Shown here: in pieces, positions 8,978 through 17,482 of the stretch
How positions within the stretch are numbered: position 1 is the stretch's first letter
Layout of the letters: the number at the start of each line of letters is the position of its first letter
From: Paracoccaceae bacterium
GTDB lineage: Bacteria > Pseudomonadota > Alphaproteobacteria > Rhodobacterales > Rhodobacteraceae
Direction of reading: 5' to 3'
Assembly: GCA_003332035.1 (NCBI GenBank)
Contig: QOQI01000006.1
Location: 1 to 45,952, forward strand
Length of the DNA stretch: 45,952 nt
Position numbers and translations under genes: made by a program
Notes under the pieces: model-generated
What the model saw: only the letters and a program-made list of their open reading frames with translations
What the model was told of the DNA's origin: nothing
Database searches by the model: none

Positions 8978-9005
8978 TCTTGGCTTTTTATCTTAAAAGC
9001 CGAGA
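8978..9005 (+). terminator. Hairpin downstream of pntB
   Basis: An 11-base stem (TCTTGGCTTTT / AAAAGCCGAGA, one G-U wobble) with a six-base loop begins 14 bases after the pntB stop. The position suits a transcript end. There is no clear T-run after the stem, so it may act as a 3' stabilising hairpin or a weak or factor-assisted terminator rather than a classical intrinsic one. Confidence 0.5.
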
Positions 9006-9172
9006 CCATCTTAAAATGATTATTTAAGATTTAATCATCTAATATTTCTGGGTTTTAATTTTTAAAGAGCTATTGAACTTTTTTTTTATTTAGGTTTAAA
9101 TTTTAGATACTGTTTGTTTCCTCATTTTTCATTTCTATTTAGATACTAATTATCAAATTTTATGGAGATAAT

Positions 9173-10333
9173 ATGCCTGTAAAAAACCGATTTGCCGAAC
9201 TGCAGAAAGAAATAGCTGAGTGGCGGCAGGATATTCACCAATATCCCGAAATTTTATTTGAAACGCAGCGAACGTCGGCTTTAGTTAAGGATAAGCTTAT
9301 TGAGTTTGGCTGCAATCAAGTGATCGATGGCATAGGCAAGACTGGCGTTGTAGGAGTTATAAACGGTAAGACAAATCGAACAGGTAAGGTTATTGGTTTA
9401 CGAGCTGATATGGATGCACTGCCTATAAATGAAGAAACAGGGTTAGAATACAGTTCAAAAATACCGGGAGCTATGCATGCATGTGGTCATGATGGACATA
9501 CGAGCATGCTGCTTGGCGCGGCAAAGTATCTTTGTGAAACAAGAAATTTTGACGGTCAAGCGGTTGTCATTTTTCAACCAGCCGAAGAAGGTGGTGGTGG
9601 TGGTCTTGAAATGTGCAAAGACGGCTTGATGGAAAATTTCAAGATTGATGAAGTATATGGTATGCATAATTGGCCTGGCGTAGAACTGGGTAAATTTGCA
9701 ATTAGAAGTGGTCCATTTTTTGCGGCCTCAGATTTTATAGAAGCGACAATCTCGGGCAAGGGCGGGCATGCTGCTAAGCCGCAAGAGACTATAGATCCAA
9801 CGGTTATAGCCAGTCAAATTGTTGTGGCACTGCAAACTATAGCTTCTCGGAGAGCTGATCCAGTAAAACAAGTCGTGGTTTCGATCACATCATTTGAAAC
9901 ATCATCGAATGCTTTTAATGTTATACCGCAAGAAGTTAAAATAAAAGGCACTGTTAGAACTTTAGATCCAGATGTGAGAGATTTAGCCGAGAAAGAATTC
10001 TTGCGAATTACTGAGCTTACAGCGGAAGCTTTGGGAGGCTCTGCTGATGCAAAATTCACTCGGGGCTACCCGGTTATGTCAAATACAAGTGAACAGACAG
10101 AGTTTGCTGCTAAGGTGGCACGTGATGTTGCTGGCGAATGCGCAGAAGCTCCTCTAGTGATGGGGGGTGAAGATTTTGCTTATATGTTGGAAGAAAGACC
10201 TGGAGCGTATATATTGTTAGGGAACGGTGATAGCTCGCCAGTTCACCATCCAGAATATAATTTTAATGATGACGCCATACCTTTTGGGTGCAGTTGGTTA
10301 GTAGAACTAGTTGAGCAAAAGATGCCGGTTTGA
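9173..10333 (+). CDS. M20 family amidohydrolase (hippurate hydrolase-like)
   Basis: A 386-residue metallohydrolase of the M20D family, which removes acyl groups from N-acyl amino acids (hippurate, N-acetyl or indole-acetyl conjugates). Metal ligands are visible: Cys104 and His106 in ACGHDGH, the glutamate pair 138-139 in PAEEG, His165 in MHNWPG, and a late histidine in SPVHHPEYNF. The dimerisation/lid domain begins near GKGGHAAKP, and MGGEDFAYML is the family's conserved C-terminal block. Five consecutive glycines, from a GGT repeat, follow the EE pair. The start ATG has GGAG upstream. The gene is monocistronic, so its natural substrate is unknown. It converges on moaA with only 38 bases between. 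Confidence 0.93.
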   Translation: MPVKNRFAELQKEIAEWRQDIHQYPEILFETQRTSALVKDKLIEFGCNQVIDGIGKTGVVGVINGKTNRTGKVIGLRADMDALPINEETGLEYSSKIPGAMHACGHDGHTSMLLGAAKYLCETRNFDGQAVVIFQPAEEGGGGGLEMCKDGLMENFKIDEVYGMHNWPGVELGKFAIRSGPFFAASDFIEATISGKGGHAAKPQETIDPTVIASQIVVALQTIASRRADPVKQVVVSITSFETSSNAFNVIPQEVKIKGTVRTLDPDVRDLAEKEFLRITELTAEALGGSADAKFTRGYPVMSNTSEQTEFAAKVARDVAGECAEAPLVMGGEDFAYMLEERPGAYILLGNGDSSPVHHPEYNFNDDAIPFGCSWLVELVEQKMPV

Positions 10334-10371
10334 GGCAAACTTAATTAGAACGTTTTAGTAAATCTTATAAT

Positions 10372-11418
10372 TTATCCACCAGTATGGCTCATGTGTCTAC
10401 TCATTTGGCCTTTGATGCTAGCCCGAGAATAATCAAAATCATGGCCTTTTGGCTTATTGTCTATGGCTGCCTTAATATCGTTTTCTAGTTCTTCTGGTCT
10501 ATTTGGATATTTTCGGATTGTATCTCGCAAATTAGCATTATTTTCTTGTCCTAAGCACATGAAAAGTTCGCCCGTGCATGTCACTCTAACTCGATTACAG
10601 GACTCACAAAAATTATGGGTGAGTGGTGTTATAAATCCAATTTTTTGTTTTGTTTCTTCAACCCTTACGTATCGTGCAGGTCCTCCTGTACTTTCCTCGA
10701 GATTATGAAGTGAATAATTTTCTTCTAGTTTTTTTCTTAAATCTCTAAGTGACCAATACTGACTTTTCCTATCTTCTTCGCCAAGTTCTCCCATCGGCAT
10801 AACTTCGATGAAAGTTAAGTCTAAATTTTTAGATGCACACCAATCGGTAATGGAAAATAACTCAGTTTCATTAAAGTTTTTTAAAGCCACTGTGTTTATT
10901 TTAACTTGCAAACCCGCATCCTGTGCGGCTTGAATTCCGTCTAAGACTTGCGATAACCGACCCCATCGTGTGATCTTGCTGAACTTTTCTTCATTTAATG
11001 TATCGAGCGAAACATTTATTCGGCGAACGCCTATTTTATACAAATCACTAGAAAACCGCCTAAGTTGAGATCCATTGGTAGTGAGTGTTAATTCTTCAAG
11101 TAACCCAGTTTCCAGATGTCGTGATATCCGGCCAAAAAATTTCATAATATCACGTCTTACAAGAGGTTCACCGCCTGTAACACGGAGCTTTTTTACCCCC
11201 AATTTGATAAAAGTCGAGCACATATAGTCAAGTTCTTCTAATGTTAATAGGTCTTTTTTGGGAAGAAATTGCATATTTTCCGACATGCAATATAGGCATC
11301 GAAAGTCACAGCGATCTGTCACCGAAAGACGGAGATAATTTATTTCACGGGCAAATGGGTCAATTAACTTTGACTTTACTTCATGGTGATCTTGATATTT
11401 TGGGGCTTCAAAATTCAT
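10372..11418 (-). CDS. moaA: GTP 3',8-cyclase MoaA
   Basis: A radical SAM enzyme of 348 residues that, with MoaC, turns GTP into cyclic pyranopterin monophosphate, the first step of molybdenum-cofactor synthesis. The SAM 4Fe-4S cluster motif is CDFRCLYC (Cys37, 41, 44). The second, GTP-binding cluster uses Cys271, Cys274 and Cys288 in a CxxC-x13-C arrangement. The protein ends in the conserved double glycine needed for activity. [10 protein letters not shown] is the SAM-binding GGEP region. A TTG six bases upstream is in frame, but the ATG at 11418 gives a normal N-terminus. No other mo- genes are in the window, so the gene is an outlier from the rest of the pathway. Confidence 0.97.
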   Translation of the reverse strand: MNFEAPKYQDHHEVKSKLIDPFAREINYLRLSVTDRCDFRCLYCMSENMQFLPKKDLLTLEELDYMCSTFIKLGVKKLRVTGGEPLVRRDIMKFFGRISRHLETGLLEELTLTTNGSQLRRFSSDLYKIGVRRINVSLDTLNEEKFSKITRWGRLSQVLDGIQAAQDAGLQVKINTVALKNFNETELFSITDWCASKNLDLTFIEVMPMGELGEEDRKSQYWSLRDLRKKLEENYSLHNLEESTGGPARYVRVEETKQKIGFITPLTHNFCESCNRVRVTCTGELFMCLGQENNANLRDTIRKYPNRPEELENDIKAAIDNKPKGHDFDYSRASIKGQMSRHMSHTGG

Positions 11419-11508
11419 TCTCAAGCTGACTTAAAAATTTCTAGTTCTTTGTTATCTAGATTTAAACGTTTATTCTCATACAATCCAGAGCTTCTTATAC
11501 AGTAGTTA

Positions 11509-11525
11509 ATTTTGTTAAACAAAAT
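11509..11525 (-). terminator. Inverted repeat just after the NYN gene
   Basis: A perfect ATTTTGT-TAA-ACAAAAT inverted repeat starts four bases past the stop of the minus-strand NYN gene. It could form a weak AT-only hairpin closing the glmU-glmS-NYN transcript. No T-run follows, so the assignment is tentative. Confidence 0.35.
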
Positions 11526-11529
11526 AAAT

Positions 11530-12006
11530 CTAACCTAAAAGAAGTTCCTTGCCGATTGGAAAAAAATTAGAGGTACTATTTTTTAAAGAAATAGCAGTCA
11601 AATTTGAGACACCATATATCTCTGTCTTACTGTTATATAAAGTTTTTACTCGATCCATTAATATATCAAAATCACCGTCCCCGGATGCTAAAACTATAAC
11701 ATCCGATTTACTTGCATATTCCATTATATCTATGGTAATTCCCACGTCCCAATCTCCTTTTGAAGATCCATCTGAACGATTAATGTATGGTTTTAGTTTT
11801 ACTTCAAAGCCAATGGCTCTAAGAATATTTTGAAATTGGATTTGTTTTACGTCACCTCTGTCTGTCGCATAAGCAAATGCTCCGATGACTTGTCTTTGGT
11901 TGGTTACTGTTTTCCAAAATTTTTTATAATCAAAATTAGCATTAAATGTTTGTTTTGTTGTGTAATAAATATTTTGCACGTCGACAAAAATGGAAACTTT
12001 TTGCAT
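11530..12006 (-). CDS. NYN-domain putative ribonuclease (LabA/DUF88-like)
   Basis: A 158-residue protein made of a single NYN (PIN-like) domain. Acidic residues typical of the metal-dependent nuclease centre are present: Asp9 with Asn12 in FVDVQNIYY, Asp85/Asp87 in KGDWDVGI, and Asp110, 112 and 114 in ASGDGDFD. Such proteins are thought to cleave RNA, but this subgroup (LabA/DUF88) lacks known targets in alphaproteobacteria. It follows glmS by 25 bases on the same strand, so it is probably co-transcribed with glmU-glmS; a link to glmS mRNA turnover would be speculation. A GTG six bases upstream is an alternative start. Confidence 0.85.
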   Translation of the reverse strand: MQKVSIFVDVQNIYYTTKQTFNANFDYKKFWKTVTNQRQVIGAFAYATDRGDVKQIQFQNILRAIGFEVKLKPYINRSDGSSKGDWDVGITIDIMEYASKSDVIVLASGDGDFDILMDRVKTLYNSKTEIYGVSNLTAISLKNSTSNFFPIGKELLLG

Positions 12007-12031
12007 GGTCACACCAGAGTAAACTCAAACG

Positions 12032-13858
12032 TCATTCAACTGTTACAGACTTGGCTAAATTCCTGGGTTGATCCACATCTGTGCCTTTTGCAACCGCTGT
12101 ATAGTAGGCAATCAGTTGAACCGCGACGGCGTAAAGTAACGGATTTAGCGTATCGATTGTTTTAGGTAATTCGATAGTACTCCAGAATTTCTCATCCGTA
12201 TTCTCAAAACCTGATTTGTCTGAGAGTAAAACCACTTTGCCGCCTCTGGCGGCAACCTCTTGAACATTTGAAATATTTTTATCGAATAGCTTATCTTTAG
12301 GGGCTAAAATTATAACTGGTACCGATTTATCAATTAATGCAATTGGCCCGTGTTTTAACTCACCAGATGCATAAGCTTCAGCATGTATATAGCTGATTTC
12401 CTTCAATTTTAATGATCCCTCAAGAGCTAGTGGATATGCAAGGCCTCTGCCAAGAAATAGAATATCACGTGCCTCTGATAATTTGTTTGCAAGTGCAATG
12501 AACCTATTTTTTTTACTCAGGATTTGATTGATCATGGAAGGTATTTTTAAGAATTGAGAATATATTTCTTTTTGCTCTTTTTCTGAAATTTTTTGTACGT
12601 CAGCGGCTGCTTTTATTGATAATGCAAACAGAACGGAAAGCTGACAAGTGAACGCTTTTGTAGAGGCAACTCCAATTTCCACACCGGCCATTATTGGTAA
12701 AGAATGATCACTTTCACGCGAAATAGAACTCTCTGCTACATTTGTTATCGATAATATTTTTTCCGCCTTTCCAGAACAGTATCTGAGGGCGGCCAAAGTA
12801 TCAGCTGTTTCTCCTGACTGACTGACAAAAATTGCTAGAGTGTTTCTTTTGATTGGAGGCTCCCGATATCTAAACTCAGACGCGATATCAATTTCGACTG
12901 GAATTCGTGCGATTTGCTCAAACCAGTACTTTGCAACATGACAAGCGTAAAAAGCCGTACCGCATGCAACTAAAGAAATTTGCTCAAAATCATTAAAGTT
13001 TAAATTTAAGTTATCGGGAAGAATTACTTTTCCTGTTTTTTGATCAAAATAATATTCTAGAGCTAAACTTATTACGCGAGGTTGCTCGTGAATTTCTTTC
13101 TCCATGAAATGTTGATAGCCATCTTTTTGAATTTGAGCATTTTCAGTGCTAATTTCTTTTATTTCTCGGTGTACTGAATTTTTAGATTGATCCCAGATAT
13201 CAACAGTTTTTCTGGTAAGAACAGCAAAGTCCCCTTCTTCTAAATATGAAATTTTATTAGTCATGGGAGATAATGCAATGGCATCTGACCCTACGAACAT
13301 CTCGCCTTTTCCATGCCCTATGGCTAAAGGTGAGCCTTTCCGCGCCGCGATCATCAAATCGTTTTGACCTTGGAACAAGAAACATAATGCAAAAGCACCT
13401 GTAAGCTTTTCAATCGTTTTTTGGGCAGCTTCAATGGGCTCATTTCCCTCTTCAATCATAGCTTGTGTGAGAAGGGCGATCGTCTCAGTATCGGTTTCTG
13501 TAGTATGTTTAATGCCCTTTTTTTCTAAAAATTTTCTAAGTTCTTGAAAATTTTCTATGATTCCGTTGTGAACTACTGCTACCTGTTCTGTCATATGTGG
13601 GTGAGCGTTGTTTACACTTGGTTTGCCGTGTGTTGCCCAGCGAGTGTGTCCAATGCCGGATTTTCCTTGTATTGGATCGCGCACTAAAAGATCACTTAAT
13701 TCTGCTAATTTTCCAAGCGATCTTCGCCGTCCCAGTTTCCCATTATTAAGGGTCGCAATGCCAGCGCTATCGTAACCTCTATATTCAAGTCTTTTCAGGG
13801 CATTAACTAATAATGGCCCAACTTGGTGATCACCTAAAATTCCAACAATACCGCACAT
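12032..13858 (-). CDS. glmS: Glutamine--fructose-6-phosphate aminotransferase
   Basis: A 608-residue enzyme that makes glucosamine-6-phosphate from fructose-6-phosphate and glutamine, the entry to UDP-GlcNAc for peptidoglycan and LPS. The N-terminal Ntn glutaminase domain begins with MCGIVG (Cys2 nucleophile after Met removal) and includes GHTRWATHG and the HPH/HNG segments. Two SIS sugar-isomerase domains follow (SQSGETADT; EGSLKLKEISYIHAEAYASGELKHGP), and the protein ends in the conserved LAKSVTVE. It starts seven bases after the glmU stop, so the pair forms an operon. I see no glmS ribozyme in that short junction. Confidence 0.98.
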   Translation of the reverse strand: MCGIVGILGDHQVGPLLVNALKRLEYRGYDSAGIATLNNGKLGRRRSLGKLAELSDLLVRDPIQGKSGIGHTRWATHGKPSVNNAHPHMTEQVAVVHNGIIENFQELRKFLEKKGIKHTTETDTETIALLTQAMIEEGNEPIEAAQKTIEKLTGAFALCFLFQGQNDLMIAARKGSPLAIGHGKGEMFVGSDAIALSPMTNKISYLEEGDFAVLTRKTVDIWDQSKNSVHREIKEISTENAQIQKDGYQHFMEKEIHEQPRVISLALEYYFDQKTGKVILPDNLNLNFNDFEQISLVACGTAFYACHVAKYWFEQIARIPVEIDIASEFRYREPPIKRNTLAIFVSQSGETADTLAALRYCSGKAEKILSITNVAESSISRESDHSLPIMAGVEIGVASTKAFTCQLSVLFALSIKAAADVQKISEKEQKEIYSQFLKIPSMINQILSKKNRFIALANKLSEARDILFLGRGLAYPLALEGSLKLKEISYIHAEAYASGELKHGPIALIDKSVPVIILAPKDKLFDKNISNVQEVAARGGKVVLLSDKSGFENTDEKFWSTIELPKTIDTLNPLLYAVAVQLIAYYTAVAKGTDVDQPRNLAKSVTVE

Positions 13859-13865
13859 TTTATTC

Positions 13866-15206
13866 TCAAGATTTATTTTTTTGTTTGCGAAGGAAGTCCA
13901 TTAATTTCTTACCCATCCCAATTTTATTTTCTTGGCGGGATCTAGCAAAAGCTAAAGCTTCATCCGGTACATCTTTTGTAATCACAGAGCCACTGGCTGT
14001 CACTGAACTTTTCCCCACTTTTACTGGAGCAACTAGCATAGTATTGGAGCCAATAAACGCACCATCCTCAATATCGGTGTTGTGTTTGCTTACGCCATCG
14101 TAATTGCATGTAATCGTACCAGCACCAACATTTACCTTTTCCCCAATTTTAGCATCGCCAATATATGATAAGTGATTAATTTTACTTTTTGAGCCAACGA
14201 TAGATTTTTTAACTTCCACAAAATTACCGATATTGGCCCCTTCAGAAACTATCGAGCCGGGCCTAATACGCGCGTAAGGCCCTATTTTGGAATTAGGAAA
14301 AATACGACATCCCTCTAAGTGAGAAAAGGCGCGTACAGTTGCATTTTCTTCGATCGTCACAGCCGGGGCTATTACAACATTTTGCTCGATAACTGTACCT
14401 TTGCCAATTTCTGTATCAAAAGAGAAAAAAACTGTTTCTGGAGAATTCAATTGAACACCTTTCTCCATAAACTCTATTCTTTTTGCTTTTTGGAATAATT
14501 CCTCTGCTCGAGCTAGCTCCTCAAGGGAATTAACTCCAGTAGTTTCTTTTTCGTCACATAAAACAAGGGAAGACTTAAATCCAGCTTTAGTTGCAAGCTC
14601 TATACAGTCAGTGAGGTAAAACTCTTTCGATGCATTATCACGACCTATTTTTGCAATTAAATCAAAAATTAGATCTGCTCTTCCTAAAATTACTCCACTA
14701 TTGCAAAGTGATATATTAAGCTGTTCCTGAGTTGCATCTTTGGCCTCTACAATTCCAATAATATTTTCGCCATTGGAAATTAGTCTTCCATACATTCCAG
14801 GGTGCTTCGTATCAAAGCCTAAAACAGCAATGTCACAAGTTTTTCTCGCTTTTATCAATCTAGAAATAGTCTCAGACTTAATAAAAGGAACGTCCCCATA
14901 CAGGATGAGGATATCTTTTCCACATTTCCCAAGTAGCCTTTCAGCCTGTTTTACTGCATGGGCTGTTCCTAATTGTTTTTCTTGAATGACAATTCGAGCA
15001 TCTGGAGATTTTAGTTTTGCAGATTCACTGATTAGATCTGCTTGGTGCCCTGCTACGATAACTGTTTCTTCCGCTCCAGCCCTTTTTGCTACTTCCATAA
15101 CATGATGCAACATGCTTGCATTACCGACTGTATGCAGCACTTTAGGTTTTTCGGACTTCATCCGAGTGCCTTTACCAGCAGCTAAAATTACAACCGAAAA
15201 ACTCAT
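13866..15206 (-). CDS. glmU: Bifunctional GlcN-1-P acetyltransferase / GlcNAc-1-P uridyltransferase
   Basis: A 446-residue bifunctional enzyme. The N-terminal nucleotidyltransferase domain carries LAAGKGTRMKS (residues 8-18). The C-terminal left-handed beta-helix acetyltransferase shows hexapeptide repeats (IGPYARIRPGS, IGNFVEVKKS, GAGTITCNYDG, SVTASGSVITKDVP). It makes UDP-GlcNAc in the cytoplasm. A longer frame to 15260 exists, but the start at 15206 gives the normal MSFSVVILAAG N-terminus; the extra 18 residues are unlike the family. glmS follows in the same unit. A 16-base inverted repeat lies 25 bases upstream of the start, and gph is divergent across a 123-base gap. Confidence 0.97.
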   Translation of the reverse strand: MSFSVVILAAGKGTRMKSEKPKVLHTVGNASMLHHVMEVAKRAGAEETVIVAGHQADLISESAKLKSPDARIVIQEKQLGTAHAVKQAERLLGKCGKDILILYGDVPFIKSETISRLIKARKTCDIAVLGFDTKHPGMYGRLISNGENIIGIVEAKDATQEQLNISLCNSGVILGRADLIFDLIAKIGRDNASKEFYLTDCIELATKAGFKSSLVLCDEKETTGVNSLEELARAEELFQKAKRIEFMEKGVQLNSPETVFFSFDTEIGKGTVIEQNVVIAPAVTIEENATVRAFSHLEGCRIFPNSKIGPYARIRPGSIVSEGANIGNFVEVKKSIVGSKSKINHLSYIGDAKIGEKVNVGAGTITCNYDGVSKHNTDIEDGAFIGSNTMLVAPVKVGKSSVTASGSVITKDVPDEALAFARSRQENKIGMGKKLMDFLRKQKNKS

Positions 15207-15230
15207 TAATCGATACCTTGATCTCTGGGG

Positions 15231-15246
15231 TGGTAATATCTTACCA
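15231..15246. promoter_or_regulatory. Inverted repeat TGGTAA-TATC-TTACCA upstream of glmU
   Basis: Perfect six-base arms around a four-base spacer, 25 to 40 bases upstream of the glmU start in the divergent glmU/gph promoter region. It could be an operator or a short hairpin in the glmU leader. No regulator can be named from the sequence. Confidence 0.35.
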
Positions 15247-15329
15247 TAAGACCAAAGCAAGTTAAATTCTTTAACAAATCGTTGCTTTTTGTTACAAAGC
15301 TGGATGTTTCATCTTTCACAGGAAGTTAA

Positions 15330-16004
15330 ATGATATCAATAGTTTTTGATTTGGATGGTACGCTGGCAGATACCAGCAGAGATATGCTAAAGGCGGCTAA
15401 TTTGTGTTTTGAGGAAATGGGCTATTCCGATGTTCTTTCTGAAGCAATGCATAGAGGTACGGCTCTTCATGGAGGGAGAGCTATGCTGACTAAAGGTTTA
15501 ACTTTGTTAAAAGAACCTAATTTAGCCAATGTTGTTTCAGAATATTACCCTAAATTTTTGAAATATTATCGCGAAAACCTCTACGAGAAAACTGTCTTTT
15601 ATGACGGAGCTATTACTTGTGTGGAAAAAATGGCCAAACAGGGCTGGAATGTAGGTATTTGTACAAATAAACCTGAAGACTTAGCTAAATCGTTACTAAG
15701 CAAAATGTCTGCCCAAAATTATTTTAAAGCTCTTGTAGGCGCAGATACGCTTTCTGTCCGTAAGCCAGATCCGGCCCCGTTTTTCGAAACGCTGCGACGG
15801 TTAAATGGAAAGCCCAATCGCTCTTGCTTGGTTGGCGACAGTATCACAGATTATAAGACTGCAAAAGCCGCGGATGTTCCAATAATTTTAGTTGATTTTC
15901 CACCTAATGACACGGATATGAGTTCTCTCAAGCCAGATGCAATAATTGGCCATTTTGATGAGCTGGTTCCAACTATAGAAAAGCTGTTTCTTAAGATAAA
16001 GTGA
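15330..16004 (+). CDS. gph: Phosphoglycolate phosphatase (HAD family)
   Basis: A 224-residue HAD hydrolase. Motif I is FDLDGT (Asp7 nucleophile, Asp9), motif II lies at CTNKPE, motif III lysine in RKPDP, and motif IV in VGDSITDYKTA. The helical cap between residues about 15 and 80 is of the Gph/PGP type. The expected reaction is removal of phosphate from 2-phosphoglycolate formed in DNA repair or oxygenation reactions. Related HAD enzymes with other substrates cannot be ruled out by motif alone. AGGAAG precedes the ATG. Its position divergent from glmU-glmS is, to my knowledge, common in Rhodobacterales. Confidence 0.9.
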   Translation: MISIVFDLDGTLADTSRDMLKAANLCFEEMGYSDVLSEAMHRGTALHGGRAMLTKGLTLLKEPNLANVVSEYYPKFLKYYRENLYEKTVFYDGAITCVEKMAKQGWNVGICTNKPEDLAKSLLSKMSAQNYFKALVGADTLSVRKPDPAPFFETLRRLNGKPNRSCLVGDSITDYKTAKAADVPIILVDFPPNDTDMSSLKPDAIIGHFDELVPTIEKLFLKIK

Positions 16005-16142
16005 ACTTTTGATTAGTATTAGTATCAGTAGTTAATTTTTTAATATTTTAAATTAAAAATGTGTTAACGGATAGGTATATTTATAAATTAATTATTCATA
16101 GAGAATATTGACCATTCGTTAAAATTTAATCATCAGTGCATC

Positions 16143-17351
16143 ATGGACAACAAATTTCACGGTAATTTCACGCAACAAGATGGGCTTCCTGAAATTGCAA
16201 TCGAACGAGCCACAAGAGTTTTGCGTTCAGGTCGATTGCACCGATACAACTTAGGTAAGGATGAGATTGGTGAAGTTGGCTCTCTCGAGCTTGAATTTGC
16301 AAAATTTATTAACGTGAAATATTGCTTAGCTGTGGCATCTGGTGGCTATACTTTGTCGACTGCGCTTAGAGCATTGGGAGTGGGCCATGGCGACAATGTT
16401 TTAACGAATGCCTTTACACTTGCTCCAGTACCTGGTGCCATTGCCTCAGTTGGTGCTAAGCCGATTTTTGTAGGTGTGACTGAAAATTTGGTAATTGACC
16501 TTGATGATTTAGAGGCAAAGTCCCAAAATGCCAAAGTGCTTATGCTGAGCCACATGCGAGGTCATATTTGCGATATGGACAAGCTGCTAAGCATTTGTAC
16601 CTCAAATAATATCCAATTGATAGAAGATTGTGCTCATACCATGGGCGCGAAATGGCGAGATCGATGGTCGGGGACTGACGGTGTTATTGGCTGCTATTCA
16701 ACGCAAACATACAAGCATATTAATTCGGGAGAGGGTGGATTATTGGTAACGAATAATCCGGATATAATGGCCAAGGCTACGATGTTATCTGGATCTTATA
16801 TGCTATATGATAGGCACCCTGCAGGGCCTGAAAAGCAACACTATGAGATAATCAAATATGAAACTCCTAATATTTCGGGAAGAATGGATCACTTAAGGGC
16901 TTCAATTTTAAGGCCGCAATTAGATGATCTCATGGAGCGAGTTGCGAAATGGAATGAACTTTATCAAATATTAGAAGAAGGTTTGCGAGCTACGTCAGGT
17001 TTGACGATAGTGGAAAGACCTAAGAGTGAAAAGTACGTTGGCAGTTCATTTCAATTTTTATTATTAGATTGGCCTTCAGAACAAGTAAAAAAAGTTGTTG
17101 CGGACTGTTTTCTGCATGGTGTTGAATTGAAATGGTTTGGTGAAGCTAATCCGCATGGATTTACTTCCAGATATGAAAGTTGGAAATATGTTCAAACGGA
17201 ACCCATGGCTAAAACTGATAGGGTTTTGTCAGGATTGCTTGATTTGCGGTTGCCGCTTTCATTTACTAAAAGCGACTGTACATTGATCGCTTCAATTATT
17301 AAAAATGTGGTGCAAAAATTATTCGAAACATCAAATGCTAGTGATATCTAG
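16143..17351 (+). CDS. DegT/DnrJ/EryC1/StrS-type PLP aminotransferase
   Basis: A 402-residue aspartate-aminotransferase-fold enzyme of the DegT family. The PLP-binding lysine is Lys191 in STQTYKHINSGEGG, the conserved aspartate is Asp162 in EDCAHTMGA, and VASGGYTLSTALRALG is the phosphate-binding loop region. These enzymes usually transaminate sugar nucleotides or aminocyclitols for polysaccharides or natural products. No glycosyltransferase or sugar-modifying gene flanks it, so the substrate is unknown. glmU and glmS are close but on the other strand, so a link to amino-sugar metabolism is only suggestive. I saw no clear Shine-Dalgarno before the ATG. Confidence 0.85.
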   Translation: MDNKFHGNFTQQDGLPEIAIERATRVLRSGRLHRYNLGKDEIGEVGSLELEFAKFINVKYCLAVASGGYTLSTALRALGVGHGDNVLTNAFTLAPVPGAIASVGAKPIFVGVTENLVIDLDDLEAKSQNAKVLMLSHMRGHICDMDKLLSICTSNNIQLIEDCAHTMGAKWRDRWSGTDGVIGCYSTQTYKHINSGEGGLLVTNNPDIMAKATMLSGSYMLYDRHPAGPEKQHYEIIKYETPNISGRMDHLRASILRPQLDDLMERVAKWNELYQILEEGLRATSGLTIVERPKSEKYVGSSFQFLLLDWPSEQVKKVVADCFLHGVELKWFGEANPHGFTSRYESWKYVQTEPMAKTDRVLSGLLDLRLPLSFTKSDCTLIASIIKNVVQKLFETSNASDI

Positions 17352-17425
17352 ATTAGTTTTGGTTAGAATATAATTTTTTAATTTCCGTCAAAAATTTTTT
17401 ATACAAAACATTAGTCACTACTATC

Positions 17426-17454
17426 TTGACACGTGCGAGCATTTTATTTTAAAT
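17426..17454 (+). promoter_or_regulatory. Predicted sigma70 promoter of the ivd operon
   Basis: A perfect -35 box TTGACA (17426-17431), a 17-base spacer and a -10-like TTAAAT (17449-17454, four of six consensus bases) precede ivd. Transcription would start near 17461, leaving a leader of about 22 bases with AAGG placed well for the ATG at 17483. Confidence 0.6.
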
Positions 17455-17467
17455 GAACAAGTGTTCA
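17454..17467. promoter_or_regulatory. Palindrome TGAACA-AG-TGTTCA over the ivd start site
   Basis: A perfect inverted repeat overlaps the last base of the -10 box and the predicted transcription start of the leucine-catabolism operon. This is where a repressor operator would lie. Leucine/isovalerate clusters in proteobacteria are often controlled by LiuR (MerR family) or LiuQ (TetR family). No regulator gene is in the window, so the cognate protein is unknown. Confidence 0.5.
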
Positions 17468-17482
17468 ATAAAGGTAATTATT

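Noticed and set aside
9591-9605. GGT microsatellite in the M20 amidohydrolase gene
   Set aside because: It encodes a glycine run in a normally glycine-rich loop after the EE pair; five in-frame trinucleotides cannot cause phase-variable frameshifts.
17453-17455. ATG 17453 as the ivd start
   Set aside because: It lies in the predicted -10 box, lacks a Shine-Dalgarno and would add ten residues unlike the family.
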